NCBI RefSeq assembly: GCF_003130795.1 | Contig: NZ_CP029357.1 | Location: 500,001 to 564,000 of the forward strand | Length of the DNA: 64,000 nt | Reading direction: 5' to 3' | DNA from: Azospirillum thermophilum | GTDB taxonomy: Bacteria > Pseudomonadota > Alphaproteobacteria > Azospirillales > Azospirillaceae | Shown: piece after piece, positions 9,609 to 21,155 of the stretch | Layout of the letters: every line of letters starts with the position of its first letter | Numbering within the stretch: position 1 is the stretch's first letter | Made by a program: the position numbers and the translations under genes | The notes under the pieces: generated by a model | What the model was told of the DNA's origin: nothing | What the model saw: the letters and a program-made list of their open reading frames with translations, nothing else | Databases searched by the model: none

Positions 9609-11669
9609 ATGCCCGCTCAATTGCGGCCGTTCATCTGGATCGGCATTGCGGTTCTGGGGGCCGCCTGTCTCGGCGGCATCGCCCTGAACCGGGGAGAAAC
9701 GATCAACGCCATCTGGTTCATCGGCGCGGCGGCCGGCGTCTATGCGCTGGCCTACCGCTTCTACGCCGGCTGGATCGCCGCCAGGCTGATGGTGGTCGAC
9801 AGCACGCGCGCCACGCCGGCCGAACGGCTGAACGACGGCCGCGACTTCGTCCCGACCCACAAATGGATCACCTTCGGCCATCATTTCGCGGCCATCGCGG
9901 GCGCCGGCCCGCTGGTCGGCCCGACGCTGGCCATGCAGTTCGGCTACATGCCCGGCACGCTGTGGCTGCTGGTCGGCGCGGTCTTCGGCGGCTGCGTGCA
10001 GGACATGGTCATCCTGTTCTGCTCGACCCGCCGCAACGGCCGCTCCCTCGGCCAGATGGCGCGCGACGAGCTGGGCCCGGTCGCCGGATCGGCGGCGCTG
10101 CTCGGCACCCTGATGATCATGGTGCTGATCGTCGCGGTGCTCGGCCTCGTGGTGGTCAACGCCATGAAGCACAGCCCGTGGGGCACCTCCACCGTGTTCG
10201 CCACGATCCCGATCGCCATCCTGGTCGGCGTCTACATGCGCAACATCCGGCCCGGCCGGGTCCTGGAGGGCTCGCTGATCGGCCTTGCGCTGCTGCTGCT
10301 GGCGACGGCCGGCGGCGGCTGGCTCGACCACAGCCCGCTGCGCAGCTGGTTCGACTATGACGGGACCACGCTGGCCCTGTTCGTGATCGGCTACGGCTTC
10401 CTCGCCGCCATCCTGCCGGTGTGGCTGCTGCTCGCCCCGCGCGACTACATCTCCACCTTCATCAAGATCGGCGCCATCCTGCTGCTGGCCTTCGCGGTCG
10501 TGATCCTGCAGCCCGAGATGAAGATGCCGGCCTTCTCGCGCTTCACCGACGGCACGGGGCCGGTGGTCGCCGGCAACCTGTTCCCCTTCCTGTTCATCAC
10601 CATCGCCTGCGGCGCGATCTCCGGCTTCCATGCCCTGATCTCGTCGGGCACCACGCCGAAGCTGATCGCCAACGAGCGCGACATCCCGATGATCGGCTAC
10701 GGCTCGATGCTGATGGAGAGCTTCGTCGGCCTGATGGCGCTGATCGCCGCCGCGGTTCTCGACCCCGGCGTCTATTTCGCCATCAACTCGCCGTCCGGCG
10801 TCGTCGGCCGCACGGTCGAGCAGGCGGTGGCCACCATCTCCGGCTGGGGCTTCCCGGTCACGGCGGAGACGATGAACGAGCTGGCCCGCGAGATGGGCGA
10901 GACGACGCTGCTGGCCCGCACCGGCGGCGCCCCGTCGCTCGCGGTCGGCATGGCGACCATCTTCGCCGGCGCCTTCGGCAAGTCGATGCTGGCGCTGTGG
11001 TACCACTTCGCCATCATGTTCGAGGCGATGTTCATCCTGACGGCGGTGGATGCCGGCACCCGCGTCGGCCGCTTCATGCTGCAGGACATGCTGTCGAACA
11101 TCTGGAAGCCGTTCGGCGACACCAAGTCCTTCCCGATGACGATGCTGAGCTCCGCCCTGTTCGTCGCGATGTGGGGCTACTTCCTCTACATCGGCGTGAT
11201 CGACCCGCTGGGCGGCATCAACATCCTGTGGCCGCTCTTCGGCATCTCCAACCAGATGCTGGCGGCCATCGCGCTGGCCGTGGCGACCTGCATCTTCGTC
11301 AAGTCGGGCAAGGCGCGCTATGTCTGGGTGACCGCCGTGCCGATGGTCGCCATCGCCCTGACGACCACCTACGCGGCGTGGGAGAAGCTGTTCTCCGCCG
11401 ACCCGCGCGTCGGCTTCCTCGCCGGGGCGGACGCGCTGGCCCAGAAGCTCGCCGCCGGCCAGCTCACCGGGGCCGCCCTGGAGAGCGCGCCGAAGCTGAT
11501 CTTCAACCAGCGGCTCGACGCGGCGCTGACGGTGTTCTTCGTCATCGTGCTGTGGGTGGTGATCGTCGAGGCGACGCGCCTGTCGCTCCGCCATCTGCGG
11601 GGCGAGGTGGTGCCGCCGCTGACCGAGCATCCGTGGGAGCCGCGGACCGCCGGGGGGAACGATGACTGA
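9609..11669 (+). CDS. cstA: Carbon starvation protein CstA (peptide/pyruvate permease)
   Basis: Inner-membrane transporter of 686 residues with many hydrophobic helices. Family hallmarks: FVPTHKWITFGHHFAAIAGAGPLVGP near residue 75, CVQDMVILFCSTRRNGRSLG, LLAPRDYISTFIKIGAILLL, and ACGAISGFHALISSGTTPK. Members import peptides or pyruvate when carbon is short. The ATG at 9609 is preceded by AAGAGG; the frame runs further upstream but without family-like residues. It overlaps by eight bases the small YbdD/YjiX gene that commonly follows cstA. Confidence 0.96.
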   Translation: MPAQLRPFIWIGIAVLGAACLGGIALNRGETINAIWFIGAAAGVYALAYRFYAGWIAARLMVVDSTRATPAERLNDGRDFVPTHKWITFGHHFAAIAGAGPLVGPTLAMQFGYMPGTLWLLVGAVFGGCVQDMVILFCSTRRNGRSLGQMARDELGPVAGSAALLGTLMIMVLIVAVLGLVVVNAMKHSPWGTSTVFATIPIAILVGVYMRNIRPGRVLEGSLIGLALLLLATAGGGWLDHSPLRSWFDYDGTTLALFVIGYGFLAAILPVWLLLAPRDYISTFIKIGAILLLAFAVVILQPEMKMPAFSRFTDGTGPVVAGNLFPFLFITIACGAISGFHALISSGTTPKLIANERDIPMIGYGSMLMESFVGLMALIAAAVLDPGVYFAINSPSGVVGRTVEQAVATISGWGFPVTAETMNELAREMGETTLLARTGGAPSLAVGMATIFAGAFGKSMLALWYHFAIMFEAMFILTAVDAGTRVGRFMLQDMLSNIWKPFGDTKSFPMTMLSSALFVAMWGYFLYIGVIDPLGGINILWPLFGISNQMLAAIALAVATCIFVKSGKARYVWVTAVPMVAIALTTTYAAWEKLFSADPRVGFLAGADALAQKLAAGQLTGAALESAPKLIFNQRLDAALTVFFVIVLWVVIVEATRLSLRHLRGEVVPPLTEHPWEPRTAGGNDD

Positions 11670-11862
11670 GCGGCGTGGCGTGGTCCTCCATGCGCTTCGG
11701 GCCGGCTGGCAGGGTCTGCGCCAGGTCACCGGCGACGACGCGTTCGAACGCTATCTCGAACGCCACAGGAAGCTGCATCCGGAGGTCCCGCCGCTCTCCC
11801 GCGAGGAGTTCTACGTCAGCGAGCTGGACCGCAAATGGTCCGGCGTGAACCGCTGCTGCTGA
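11662..11862 (+). CDS. YbdD/YjiX family small protein
   Basis: 66-residue protein with the core GDDAFERYLERHRKLHPEVPPLSREEFYVSELDRKW, matching the YbdD/YjiX family almost always encoded just after cstA. Its function is not established; an accessory role for the CstA permease is commonly assumed. It starts inside the last codons of cstA and is followed directly by a terminator. Confidence 0.92.
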   Translation: MTERRGVVLHALRAGWQGLRQVTGDDAFERYLERHRKLHPEVPPLSREEFYVSELDRKWSGVNRCC

Positions 11863-11895
11863 GCCTGCGGGCGCCTCAGGCACCCTGACGCCGAA

Positions 11896-11927
11896 GGGAC
11901 GGTGCGGGAAACCGCGCCGTCCCTTTT
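11896..11927 (+). terminator. Terminator of cstA operon
   Basis: 12-bp stem GGGACGGTGCGG/CCGCGCCGTCCC (one G-T wobble), GAAA tetraloop, then TTTT. Confidence 0.9.
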
Positions 11928-11968
11928 GCATTCCGGCGCACCGGGTTGGACCGCAGTTTGGAAGCCAA

Positions 11969-11978
11969 CTACATGTAG
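11969..11978. promoter_or_regulatory. CTACATGTAG element upstream of edd
   Basis: Two HexR-type half-sites back to back (CTACA then TGTAG), 314 bases before the edd start. The same 10-mer occurs at 17928-17937 in the hexR/adhE intergenic region. A further CTACA half-site lies at 11995-11999. Probably an accessory site. Confidence 0.45.
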
Positions 11979-12252
11979 CTCGTTTGTTTTTCGACTACAG
12001 GAAGCCAGCCTCCAAGGTTCCGGACATCTTCGGACCCACCCCTCGGGGAGCCGTGAAGCGGGCTGCGGGCCATTTTGTCGCAGCGCTATCAGCAGCAGTG
12101 GCGCCCCTGCAACAGACACCACCAATAGCGGCTCATCCGGCCGGCACACACCATGGAATGCGGCTCGCCACCCAGCCTGGCCGGCCGGCCACCCCTTCCG
12201 CGCCGGCCCGGCGCCGCAGGCCGTCGTTGCGTCGGGCGGCGCGGAGGCGTAG

Positions 12253-12267
12253 CGTAGTTAAGCTACA
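12253..12267. promoter_or_regulatory. HexR-like operator of edd
   Basis: CGTAG-TTAAG-CTACA, one base off the TGTAG-N5-CTACA consensus shared by four sites in this window. It ends 24 bases before the edd start codon, where a bound repressor would block initiation. Confidence 0.7.
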
Positions 12268-12291
12268 CGTCAAAGAGCGACAGATACCGCC

Positions 12292-14110
<1,819 letters not shown>

Positions 14111-14118
<8 letters not shown>

Positions 14119-14188
14119 TTCCGGCCGCTGACTTCTGCCGCTGACTTCTGCCGCTGACTTCTGCCGCTGACTTCTGCCACTGACGTCA
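14111..14188 (+). repeat. 13-bp tandem repeat at the edd stop codon
   Basis: Six head-to-tail units of GCCGCTGACTTCT: units 2-5 (14124-14175) are exact, the first (14111) and last (14176) degenerate. The first unit contains the edd stop codon. Each unit carries TGA, so expansion cannot extend the protein. Confidence 0.95.
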
Positions 14189-14350
14189 GCGCCCGACTTC
14201 GGCCGCCGACCGTCATCCGGCACCCTTCGGCACCTTCGGCTCTACACCTTCCGGCTGCTCCGTCCACCCGCCGCCGCCTGCCCGCGGCGGTGAAGGGCGG
14301 AGCCTTGCCGACCCCCCTGCCCCCAAGAAGCAAGAAGAAGGACTTCCACC

Positions 14351-15712
14351 ATGTCACCAACCGCAGCAGCGGCCAACGGCCATGCGCTCCTGCTCTATGC
14401 ATTGATCGCGATCGCCGCGCTGATCGTCATGATCGCGCGCTACAAGCTGAACCCCTTCATCGCGCTGGTGCTCGCCTCGCTCGGCATGGGCGTGGCCGCC
14501 GGCATGCCCTTCCTGACCGTGGTGTCGTCCTTCCAGAACGGCGTCGGCGGCGTTCTGGGCTTCATCGCCGTCGTCGTGGCGCTCGGCACCATGCTCGGCA
14601 AGATGCTCGCCGAATCCGGCGGGGCCGAGCGCATCGCCAAGACGATGATCGGCATGTTCGGCGAGAAGAACGTCCATTGGGCGATCATGATCGTCGCCTT
14701 CATCGTCGGCGTCCCGGTGTTCTTCCAGGTCGGCTTCGTCCTGCTGATCCCGCTGGTCTTCACCATCGCCCGCCAGACCGGCACCTCGCTGGTGAAGGTC
14801 GGGCTGCCGCTGGTCGCCGGCCTGTCGGTGGTGCACGGGCTGGTTCCGCCGCACCCCGCCGCCATGCTGGCGGTCGGCACCTTCAAGGCGGACGTCGGCC
14901 TGACCATCATCTACTCGCTGATCGTCGGCCTGCCGGCGGCGGCGATCGCCGGCCCGATCTACGCCCAGTGGATCAGCCCGCAGATCGAGCTGCCCGCCAA
15001 CAACCCGATGGCCGCCCAGCTCGGCACCACCGACCGGACGGAGCTGCCGGGCTTCGGCCTCTCCATGCTGACCATCCTGCTGCCGGTCATCCTGATGGTG
15101 CTGTCGAGCGGCGCCGAGCTGACCCTGCCCAAGGAGAACAGCGTCCGCATCGCCCTGAACTTCATCGGCAACCCCGTCGTCTCGCTGCTGATCGCGCTGC
15201 TCTTCAGCTTCTACACCTTCGGCACCCGCCAGGGCTTCGGCCGCGAGCAGATCCTGAAGTTCACCAGCGACTGCCTCGGCCCGACCGCCACCATCCTGCT
15301 GGTCATCGGCGCCGGCGGCGGCTTCAACCGCGTGCTGCTCGACAGCGGCGTCGGCAAGGCCATCGCCGATCTGGCGACCAGCCTGCAGATTTCCTCCATC
15401 GTCCTGGCCTTCGTCGTCGCCGCGGTGATCCGCGTCGCCACCGGCTCGGCCACCGTCGCCATGACCACCGCCGCGGGCATCGTCGCCCCGCTGGCCGCCG
15501 CCAACCCCGGTTCCGTGCGGCCGGAGCTGCTGGTGCTCGCCACCGGCGCCGGTTCGGTGATCCTGTCGCATGTCAATGACAGCGGCTTCTGGCTGATCAA
15601 GGAATACTTCAACATGACGGTGCCCCAGACGCTGAAGACCTGGACCGTCATGGAAACCATCCTGGCCGTCACCGCCTTCGCCTTCACGATGCTGCTGGCA
15701 CAGGTCGTCTGA
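14351..15712 (+). CDS. Gluconate:H+ symporter, GntP family
   Basis: 453-residue inner-membrane permease importing gluconate. GntP hallmarks: ALIVMIARYKLNPFIALVLASLGMG, GFIAVVVALGTMLGKMLAESGGAERIA, GLSVVHGLVPPHPAAM, and the C-terminal VRPELLVLATGAGSVILSHVNDSGFWLIKEYFNM. Position between edd and gntK shows that the pathway runs gluconate in, phosphorylation, then dehydration. Confidence 0.95.
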   Translation: MSPTAAAANGHALLLYALIAIAALIVMIARYKLNPFIALVLASLGMGVAAGMPFLTVVSSFQNGVGGVLGFIAVVVALGTMLGKMLAESGGAERIAKTMIGMFGEKNVHWAIMIVAFIVGVPVFFQVGFVLLIPLVFTIARQTGTSLVKVGLPLVAGLSVVHGLVPPHPAAMLAVGTFKADVGLTIIYSLIVGLPAAAIAGPIYAQWISPQIELPANNPMAAQLGTTDRTELPGFGLSMLTILLPVILMVLSSGAELTLPKENSVRIALNFIGNPVVSLLIALLFSFYTFGTRQGFGREQILKFTSDCLGPTATILLVIGAGGGFNRVLLDSGVGKAIADLATSLQISSIVLAFVVAAVIRVATGSATVAMTTAAGIVAPLAAANPGSVRPELLVLATGAGSVILSHVNDSGFWLIKEYFNMTVPQTLKTWTVMETILAVTAFAFTMLLAQVV

Positions 15713-15724
15713 GGAGGAATCATC

Positions 15725-16237
15725 ATGAACATCGTTCTCATGGGCGTCTGCGGCTGCGGCAAGACCACCATCGGCGAGGCGCTGGCCAAGCGCCTGGGCT
15801 GCCGCTTCGCCGACGCCGACGGCTTCCACCCCGCCGCCAACGTCGAGAAGATGCGGGCCGGCATCCCCCTCACCGACGAGGACCGCTGGCCCTGGCTGCA
15901 GGCCATCCGCGGCGCGCTGGACGGCTGGGCCGCGGCGGGCGAAAGCTCCATCGTCGCCTGCTCGGCGCTGAAGCAGGCCTACCGCGACGTGCTGTCGCCC
16001 GGCGGCGATGTGATCTTCGTCTACCTCAAGGGCTCCAAGGACCTGATCGCGGAGCGGCTGAAGAGCCGCAGCGGCCACTACATGAACCCGAACCTGCTGC
16101 AGAGCCAGATCGACACGCTGGAGGAGCCGTCCGACGCCCTGGTCGTCGACATCGGCGCCCCGCCGGAGGAGATCGTCGAGGCCCTGCTCGCCCGGCTGCC
16201 GGTCCGCACCGGCACGGCCGGCGCACTGGCGGGCTGA
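15725..16237 (+). CDS. gntK: Gluconokinase
   Basis: Phosphorylates gluconate to 6-phosphogluconate, the substrate of Edd. 170 residues with P-loop GVCGCGKTT (residues 7-15), FADADGFHPAANVEKMRAGIPLTDEDRWPWL, and VACSALKQAYRD; LKSRSGHYMNPNLLQSQ completes the family match. The ATG at 15725 follows GAGGAAT 12 bases after the permease stop. Confidence 0.96.
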   Translation: MNIVLMGVCGCGKTTIGEALAKRLGCRFADADGFHPAANVEKMRAGIPLTDEDRWPWLQAIRGALDGWAAAGESSIVACSALKQAYRDVLSPGGDVIFVYLKGSKDLIAERLKSRSGHYMNPNLLQSQIDTLEEPSDALVVDIGAPPEEIVEALLARLPVRTGTAGALAG

Positions 16238-16316
16238 CCCGACACAACCAGCGGTCTTCCCGGAGACTGCGGACCGGCAGGCGCCGGCCGCGTCCCGGAG
16301 GCCAGGGAGAGGGATC

Positions 16317-16946
16317 ATGCCGGGAACGGAGAGTTTGGTCGCCGGCTTCCGCGCGTTCCGCGCCACCTATTTCGAACAGCGGCCGGCGCTCTACGAGGCG
16401 CTGGTGAAGGAAGGCCAGCATCCCGAGGTTCTGATGATCGCCTGCTCGGATTCGCGGGTCGATCCGGCGCTTCTGCTCAACACCCAGCCGGGCGAGCTGT
16501 TCGTCGTCCGCAACGTCGCGAACCTCGTGCCGCCCTACCAGCCGGGAAGCCATTATCACGGCACCAGCGCCGCGCTGGAGTTCGCGGTGCGCGACCTGCA
16601 GGTGCGCCATGCCGTCGTGCTCGGCCATTCCGGCTGCGGCGGCATGCGGGCACTGCGGGCGCTGCGCCGCGGCATCCGGCCGGAGCGCGAGTTCATCACC
16701 CCCTGGGTCTCCATCGCCGCCGAGGCCGGCGAACAGGTCGAGGACGGCCAGAGCGACGCCGAGGCGGAACGGGCGATGGAGCAGGCGGCCCTGCAGGTGT
16801 CGCTGCGCAACCTCCGCAGCTTCCCCTGGGTGCGCGAGCGGGAGGCCTCGGGCGAGCTGATGCTGCACGCCTGGTGGTTCGACCTGCGCAGCGGCGAGCT
16901 GTGGGCCCACGACGAGGCGGTCGGCGCGTTCGTCCGCATCGGATAA
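16317..16946 (+). CDS. Beta-class carbonic anhydrase
   Basis: Hydrates CO2 to bicarbonate. 209 residues; zinc ligands Cys43 (ACSDSRVDP, with the Asp45/Arg47 dyad), His104 and Cys107 (GHSGCGGM). The start follows GGGAGAGG. It is probably read with the gluconate genes or from its own promoter in the 79-base gap; a link with CO2-demanding carboxylation is possible but not shown here. Confidence 0.95.
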   Translation: MPGTESLVAGFRAFRATYFEQRPALYEALVKEGQHPEVLMIACSDSRVDPALLLNTQPGELFVVRNVANLVPPYQPGSHYHGTSAALEFAVRDLQVRHAVVLGHSGCGGMRALRALRRGIRPEREFITPWVSIAAEAGEQVEDGQSDAEAERAMEQAALQVSLRNLRSFPWVREREASGELMLHAWWFDLRSGELWAHDEAVGAFVRIG

Positions 16947-16979
16947 TCCGGACCCGGCGCCGGATCCGGCCCGCAGGGC

Positions 16980-17816
16980 TCAGCTCACGATCCGGCGCTG
17001 GCGGACGGCCTGCTTGTTGCGGGCCAGCCGCTCCTGCAGCGCCTCGCCCTTGCGCAGGGCGACCGCGACGGTGAGGATGTCGCCGATCAGCAGATGCGCC
17101 ATGCGCGAGGTCATCGGCACGAAAATGTCGGCGTCCTCGACCACGTCCGACAGCAGCGCGACCGTGGCGATGCGCGCCAGCGGCGAGCCGGAGCAGGTCA
17201 GGGCGATCACGTCCGCCCCGACCGACAGCGCATTCTCCGCACTCTCGATGATGTCCCGGGCGCGTCCGGAGTTGGACACCGTCACCACCACGTCGCCGCG
17301 GCTGAGCGACAGGGCCGACATGTTGTAGACGTGCGGGTCGATGTAGGCGACCGTCGGGATGCCCAGCCGGAAGAACTTGTGCTGGATGTCCTGCGCGACG
17401 ATGCCGGAGTTGCCGGCCCCGTAGAATTCGATCCGCCGCGCCCGCGCCATCAGGTCCGCGGCGCGTTCCACGGCGCTGGCCGACAGGTTGGCGCGCACCT
17501 TCATCAGGTTGTTGATGGTGCGGTCGGCAAGCTTGCCGATGATCGCCTCGGCGCGGTCCTCCGGGCGGACGTCCTGGTGGATGAAGGGCATGCCGCCGGC
17601 GATGTTCTGCGCCAGCTTGATCTTGAACTCCCTAAAGCCGCTGCATCCCAGCGTGGCGCAGAACCGGGCGATGGTCGGCTCGCTGACCCCGACGCGCTTG
17701 GCCAGGTCGGCCATGTGCAGGTTGATGACCTCCCCCGGCTGGGCGAGCACATACTCCGCCAGCTTGCGCTCCGATGGCCGGAACTGGTCACGTAGCGCCT
17801 CGATCCGCGTCAGCAT
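16980..17816 (-). CDS. hexR: RpiR-family regulator, HexR-like
   Basis: 278-residue regulator. The N-terminus is an HTH_6 domain (LAKRVGVSEPTIARFCATLGCSGFREFK, residues 38-65), followed by a SIS sugar-phosphate-binding domain from about residue 128 (EFYGAGNSGIVAQD, TVSNSGRARDIIE). HexR proteins sense 2-keto-3-deoxy-6-phosphogluconate and control edd, eda, zwf, gap, pyk and, in Shewanella, fermentation genes. The position beside edd/gntK and adhE, and TGTAG-N5-CTACA sites before its own gene, edd, adhE and pflB, support the name. The consensus is close to the Shewanella HexR site TGTAATnnnATTACA. Confidence 0.87.
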   Translation of the reverse strand: MLTRIEALRDQFRPSERKLAEYVLAQPGEVINLHMADLAKRVGVSEPTIARFCATLGCSGFREFKIKLAQNIAGGMPFIHQDVRPEDRAEAIIGKLADRTINNLMKVRANLSASAVERAADLMARARRIEFYGAGNSGIVAQDIQHKFFRLGIPTVAYIDPHVYNMSALSLSRGDVVVTVSNSGRARDIIESAENALSVGADVIALTCSGSPLARIATVALLSDVVEDADIFVPMTSRMAHLLIGDILTVAVALRKGEALQERLARNKQAVRQRRIVS

Positions 17817-17927
17817 CGCCCCTTCCTCGTCGGCTGGTAGATCCCCGGCGGCAACCGCGGGGGTGGGTCCGGCCGGGCGGGCCGGTTCACGCAGCCGCCC
17901 GTCGCCCGATCCTTCGATCCGACCTTA

Positions 17928-17947
17928 CTACATGTAGTTTCACTACA
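17928..17947. promoter_or_regulatory. HexR-like operator of hexR
   Basis: TGTAG-TTTCA-CTACA at 17933-17947, preceded directly by a third half-site CTACA at 17928-17932. It lies 117 bases before the hexR start, pointing to autoregulation. Confidence 0.78.
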
Positions 17948-18077
17948 TCCTGCGGAAAAGCGGCCCGCCGGATTCGTCACGAAAGATCCAGGGACGACAG
18001 AATGTCGCACCGCTGCGAAGCAGGAAACACAGAGATTCCCTATGTTCCCTCTTGCCGGAACGGCAGGTACCGCATAA

Positions 18078-18092
18078 TGTAGCTTTACTACA
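18078..18092. promoter_or_regulatory. HexR-like operator of adhE
   Basis: Perfect TGTAG-CTTTA-CTACA palindrome, 288 bases before the adhE start. With the site at 17933 it brackets the middle of the divergent region, so both hexR and the adhE operon could be controlled. Confidence 0.78.
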
Positions 18093-18379
18093 TCGGGCGG
18101 GAGCGAGACGCCTCCTCAACGCCCGCCGGCATCAGCCCGCCATACCGGCGGAGATCCGGAAACCGGTATTCTGGAACCGGCATGCGGGCACTGGGATGGG
18201 TCCATCCCCCATCCTGCCCGCAGCCGGAGCCTCCACGCCACCCGCGGCTTTCGGGCCGTGATGTCACCCGACGGTCCGGCTTCCTTCCTGCCGGGTTCCG
18301 CCGATCGAAGAACGCGCCAGCGGCACAGGCTCCGCATCGGGCCGATCTGCCGCACCTCCAACCGATGCAGGTGAGAGCG

Positions 18380-21066
18380 ATGCCTGTTGCAACGACAGCC
18401 GAACTGAACGCCCTGGTCTCCCGAGTGAAGGAGGCGCAGCGGCAATTTGCGGAGTATCCGCAGGAGAAGGTCGACCACATCTTCCGCCATGCGGCGCTGG
18501 CTGCGGCGAACGCGCGCATTCCGCTGGCCAAGATGGCGGTGGAGGAGACGCGCATGGGCGTGATGGAGGACAAGGTGGTGAAGAACCACTTCGCCTCCGA
18601 GTACATCTACAACAAGTACAAGGACGAGAAGACCTGCGGCATCCTCGAGGAGGATCCCGAGTACGGCATCATGACGATCGCCGAGCCGGTCGGCCTGATC
18701 TGCGCCATCGTCCCCACCACCAACCCGACCTCCACCGCCATCTTCAAGGCGCTGATCTGCCTGAAGACCCGCAACGGCATCGTCTTCTCCCCCCACCCCG
18801 CGCCCGCAAGGCGACCTGCGAGGCCGCCCGGCTGGTGCTGGAGGCGGCGGTGGCCGCCGGCGCGCCGCAGGACATCATCGGCTGGATCGACGAGCCGTCG
18901 CTCGAGCTGTCCAACGCCATCATGCACCACCCGGACATCAACCTCATCCTCGCCACCGGCGGGCCGGGCATGGTCAAGGCCGCCTACTCCTCGGGCAAGC
19001 CGGCCATCGGCGTCGGCGCCGGCAACACCCCGGCGGTGATCGACGAGTTCGCCGACATCAAGCGCGCCGTCGCCTCCGTCCTGATGTCCAAGACCTTCGA
19101 CAACGGCGTCGTCTGCGCCTCCGAGCAGTCGGTCATCGTCGTCGAGCAGGCCTACGAGGCGGTGCGCGAGCGCTTCGCGAAGCATGGCGGCCACATCCTG
19201 TCGCCCGCCGAGGCCGACGCGGTGCGCAAGGTGCTGCTGAACAACGGCAGCCTGAACGCCGCCATCGTCGGCCAGTCGGCCCGCCGCATCGCCGAGATGG
19301 CCGGCATCAGCGTGCCCGCCCACACCAAGGTGCTGATCGCCGAGGTCAGCGAGGTGTCCGAGGAGGAGGCCTTCGCCCACGAGAAGCTGTCGCCGACGCT
19401 CGCCCTCTACCGCGCCGGCGACTTCGCCGCCGCCTGCCGGACGGCGGCCGAGCTGGTGGCGCTGGGCGGCATCGGCCACACCTCGGTGCTCTACACCGAC
19501 CAGGACCAGCAGGCCGAGCGGGTGCGCCACTTCGGGCAGGTGATGAAGACGGCGCGCATCCTGATCAACACCCCCTCCTCGCAGGGCGGCATCGGCGACC
19601 TCTACAACTTCCGTCTGGCGCCGTCGCTGACGCTGGGCTGCGGCTCGTGGGGCGGCAACTCGATCTCGGAGAATGTCGGGCCGCAGCATCTGCTCAACCG
19701 CAAGACCGTGGCCAAGAGGGCGGAGAACATGCTCTGGCACAAGCTGCCCAAGTCGATCTACTTCCGCCGCGGCTGCCTGCCCTTCGCGCTGGAGGAGCTG
19801 CAGGGGCGCAAGCGCTGCCTGATCGTCACCGACCGCTTCCTGTTCGAGAACGGCCACGTCGCCGAGACGGTGCGCATCCTCAAGGCCCAGGGGCTGGAGG
19901 TGGAGACCTTCTTCGAGGTCAGCGCCGATCCGACGCTGGCGGTGGTGCGCCGGGGCCTGGCGCTGGCCAACGCCTTCCGGCCCGACGTCATCCTGGCGCT
20001 GGGCGGCGGCTCGCCGATGGACGCGGCCAAGATCATCTGGGTGATGTACGAGGCGCCCGAGGTGGCGTTCGAGGACTTGGCGCTGCGCTTCATGGACATC
20101 CGCAAGCGCATCTACAAGTTCCCCAAGCTGGGGGTGAAGGCGCAGTTCGTCGCGGTGCCGACGACCTCGGGCACCGGGTCGGAGGTGACGCCCTTCGCGG
20201 TGGTGACCGACGAGCGCACCGGGGTGAAGTACCCGATCGCCGACTATGAGCTGACGCCGACGATGGCGATCATCGACGCCAACCTGGTGATGGACATGCC
20301 CAGGTCGCTGACGGCGGCGGGCGGCATCGACGCGGTGACGCATGCGCTGGAGGCCTACGCCTCGGTGCTGGCCAACGAGTACAGCGACGGCCAGGCGCTG
20401 CAGGCGCTGAAGCTGCTGAAGGAGTATCTGCCCTCGGCCTACCGCAACGGGGCGAAGGACCCCAAGGCGCGCGAGCAGGTGCACAACGCGGCGACGATCG
20501 CCGGCATCGCCTTCGCCAACGCCTTCCTCGGGGTGTGCCACTCGATGGCGCACAAGCTGGGGGCGGAGTTCCACCTGGCGCACGGCCTGGCGAACGCGCT
20601 GCTGATCTCGAACGTGATCCGCTACAACGCGGCGGACATCCCGACCAAGCAGACGGCGTTCAGCCAGTACGACCGGCCCAAGGGGGTGGCGCGCTATGCC
20701 GAGGTGGCGCGGCACCTGGGCCTGGGCGGCAGCCGCGACCATGAGCGGGTGGAGATGCTGATCGCCTGGGTGGACGAGCTGAAGCGGACGCTGGACATCC
20801 CGGCGTCGATCCAGGCGGCGGGGGTTCCCGAGGCGGAGTTCCTGGCGCGGGTGGACGCCATCGCCGAGGCCGCCTTCGACGACCAGTGCACCGGCGCCAA
20901 CCCGCGCTTCCCCCTGGTCAGCGAGCTCAAGCAGCTCCTCCTCGACAGCTACTACGGACGCGCCTACGTCGAGCAGACCGAGCGGCAGGCCGAGCCGGAA
21001 AAGGCCGCCGCGGCGAAGCCCGCCGAGAAGGTGACCGCGCTGCGCAAGGCCGCGTCCACGAAGTGA
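18380..21066 (+). CDS. adhE: Bifunctional acetaldehyde-CoA/alcohol dehydrogenase (frameshifted)
   Basis: Reduces acetyl-CoA to acetaldehyde and then ethanol, reoxidising two NADH. Corrected length 895 residues, as expected. The N-terminal aldehyde dehydrogenase half has the catalytic Cys in NGVVCASEQSVIV; the C-terminal iron alcohol dehydrogenase half has ALGGGSPMDAAK and the metal-binding GVCHSMAHKLGAEFHLAHG. ATG at 18380 has AGGTGAG upstream. The frame breaks at about 18796-18799 after FSPHP; one extra C in the run of four restores RARKATCEAARLVLEAAV. The C-terminus ends in an Ala/Lys-rich tail. First gene of the fermentation cluster. Confidence 0.93.
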
Positions 21067-21155
21067 CCGGCCGGTCGCTCCGATAACCGCATTCCGACAC
21101 AGAAAATGGGGCGGGCCATTCCGCCCGCCCCGACAGGACATCACTGGAGTCCCAC

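Larger units (their letters stand above)
11863..12291. other. cstA operon / edd intergenic region
   Basis: 429 bases. It contains the terminator at 11896-11927, a CTACATGTAG element at 11969-11978 and the HexR-like site at 12253-12267 just before edd. No gene is seen in the remainder. Confidence 0.6.
17817..18379. other. Divergent hexR/adhE regulatory region
   Basis: 563 bases with no supported gene. It contains CTACATGTAG at 17928-17937, HexR-like sites at 17933-17947 and 18078-18092, and a long adhE leader. A reading frame open from 18182 is the upstream extension of adhE and does not resemble AdhE. Confidence 0.65.

Noticed and set aside
18796..18799. Programmed frameshift in adhE (and in the other five broken genes)
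   Set aside because: No slippery heptamer or downstream structure pattern is shared, the genes are unrelated, and all need the same one-base insertion in a G/C run, so sequencing error is simpler.
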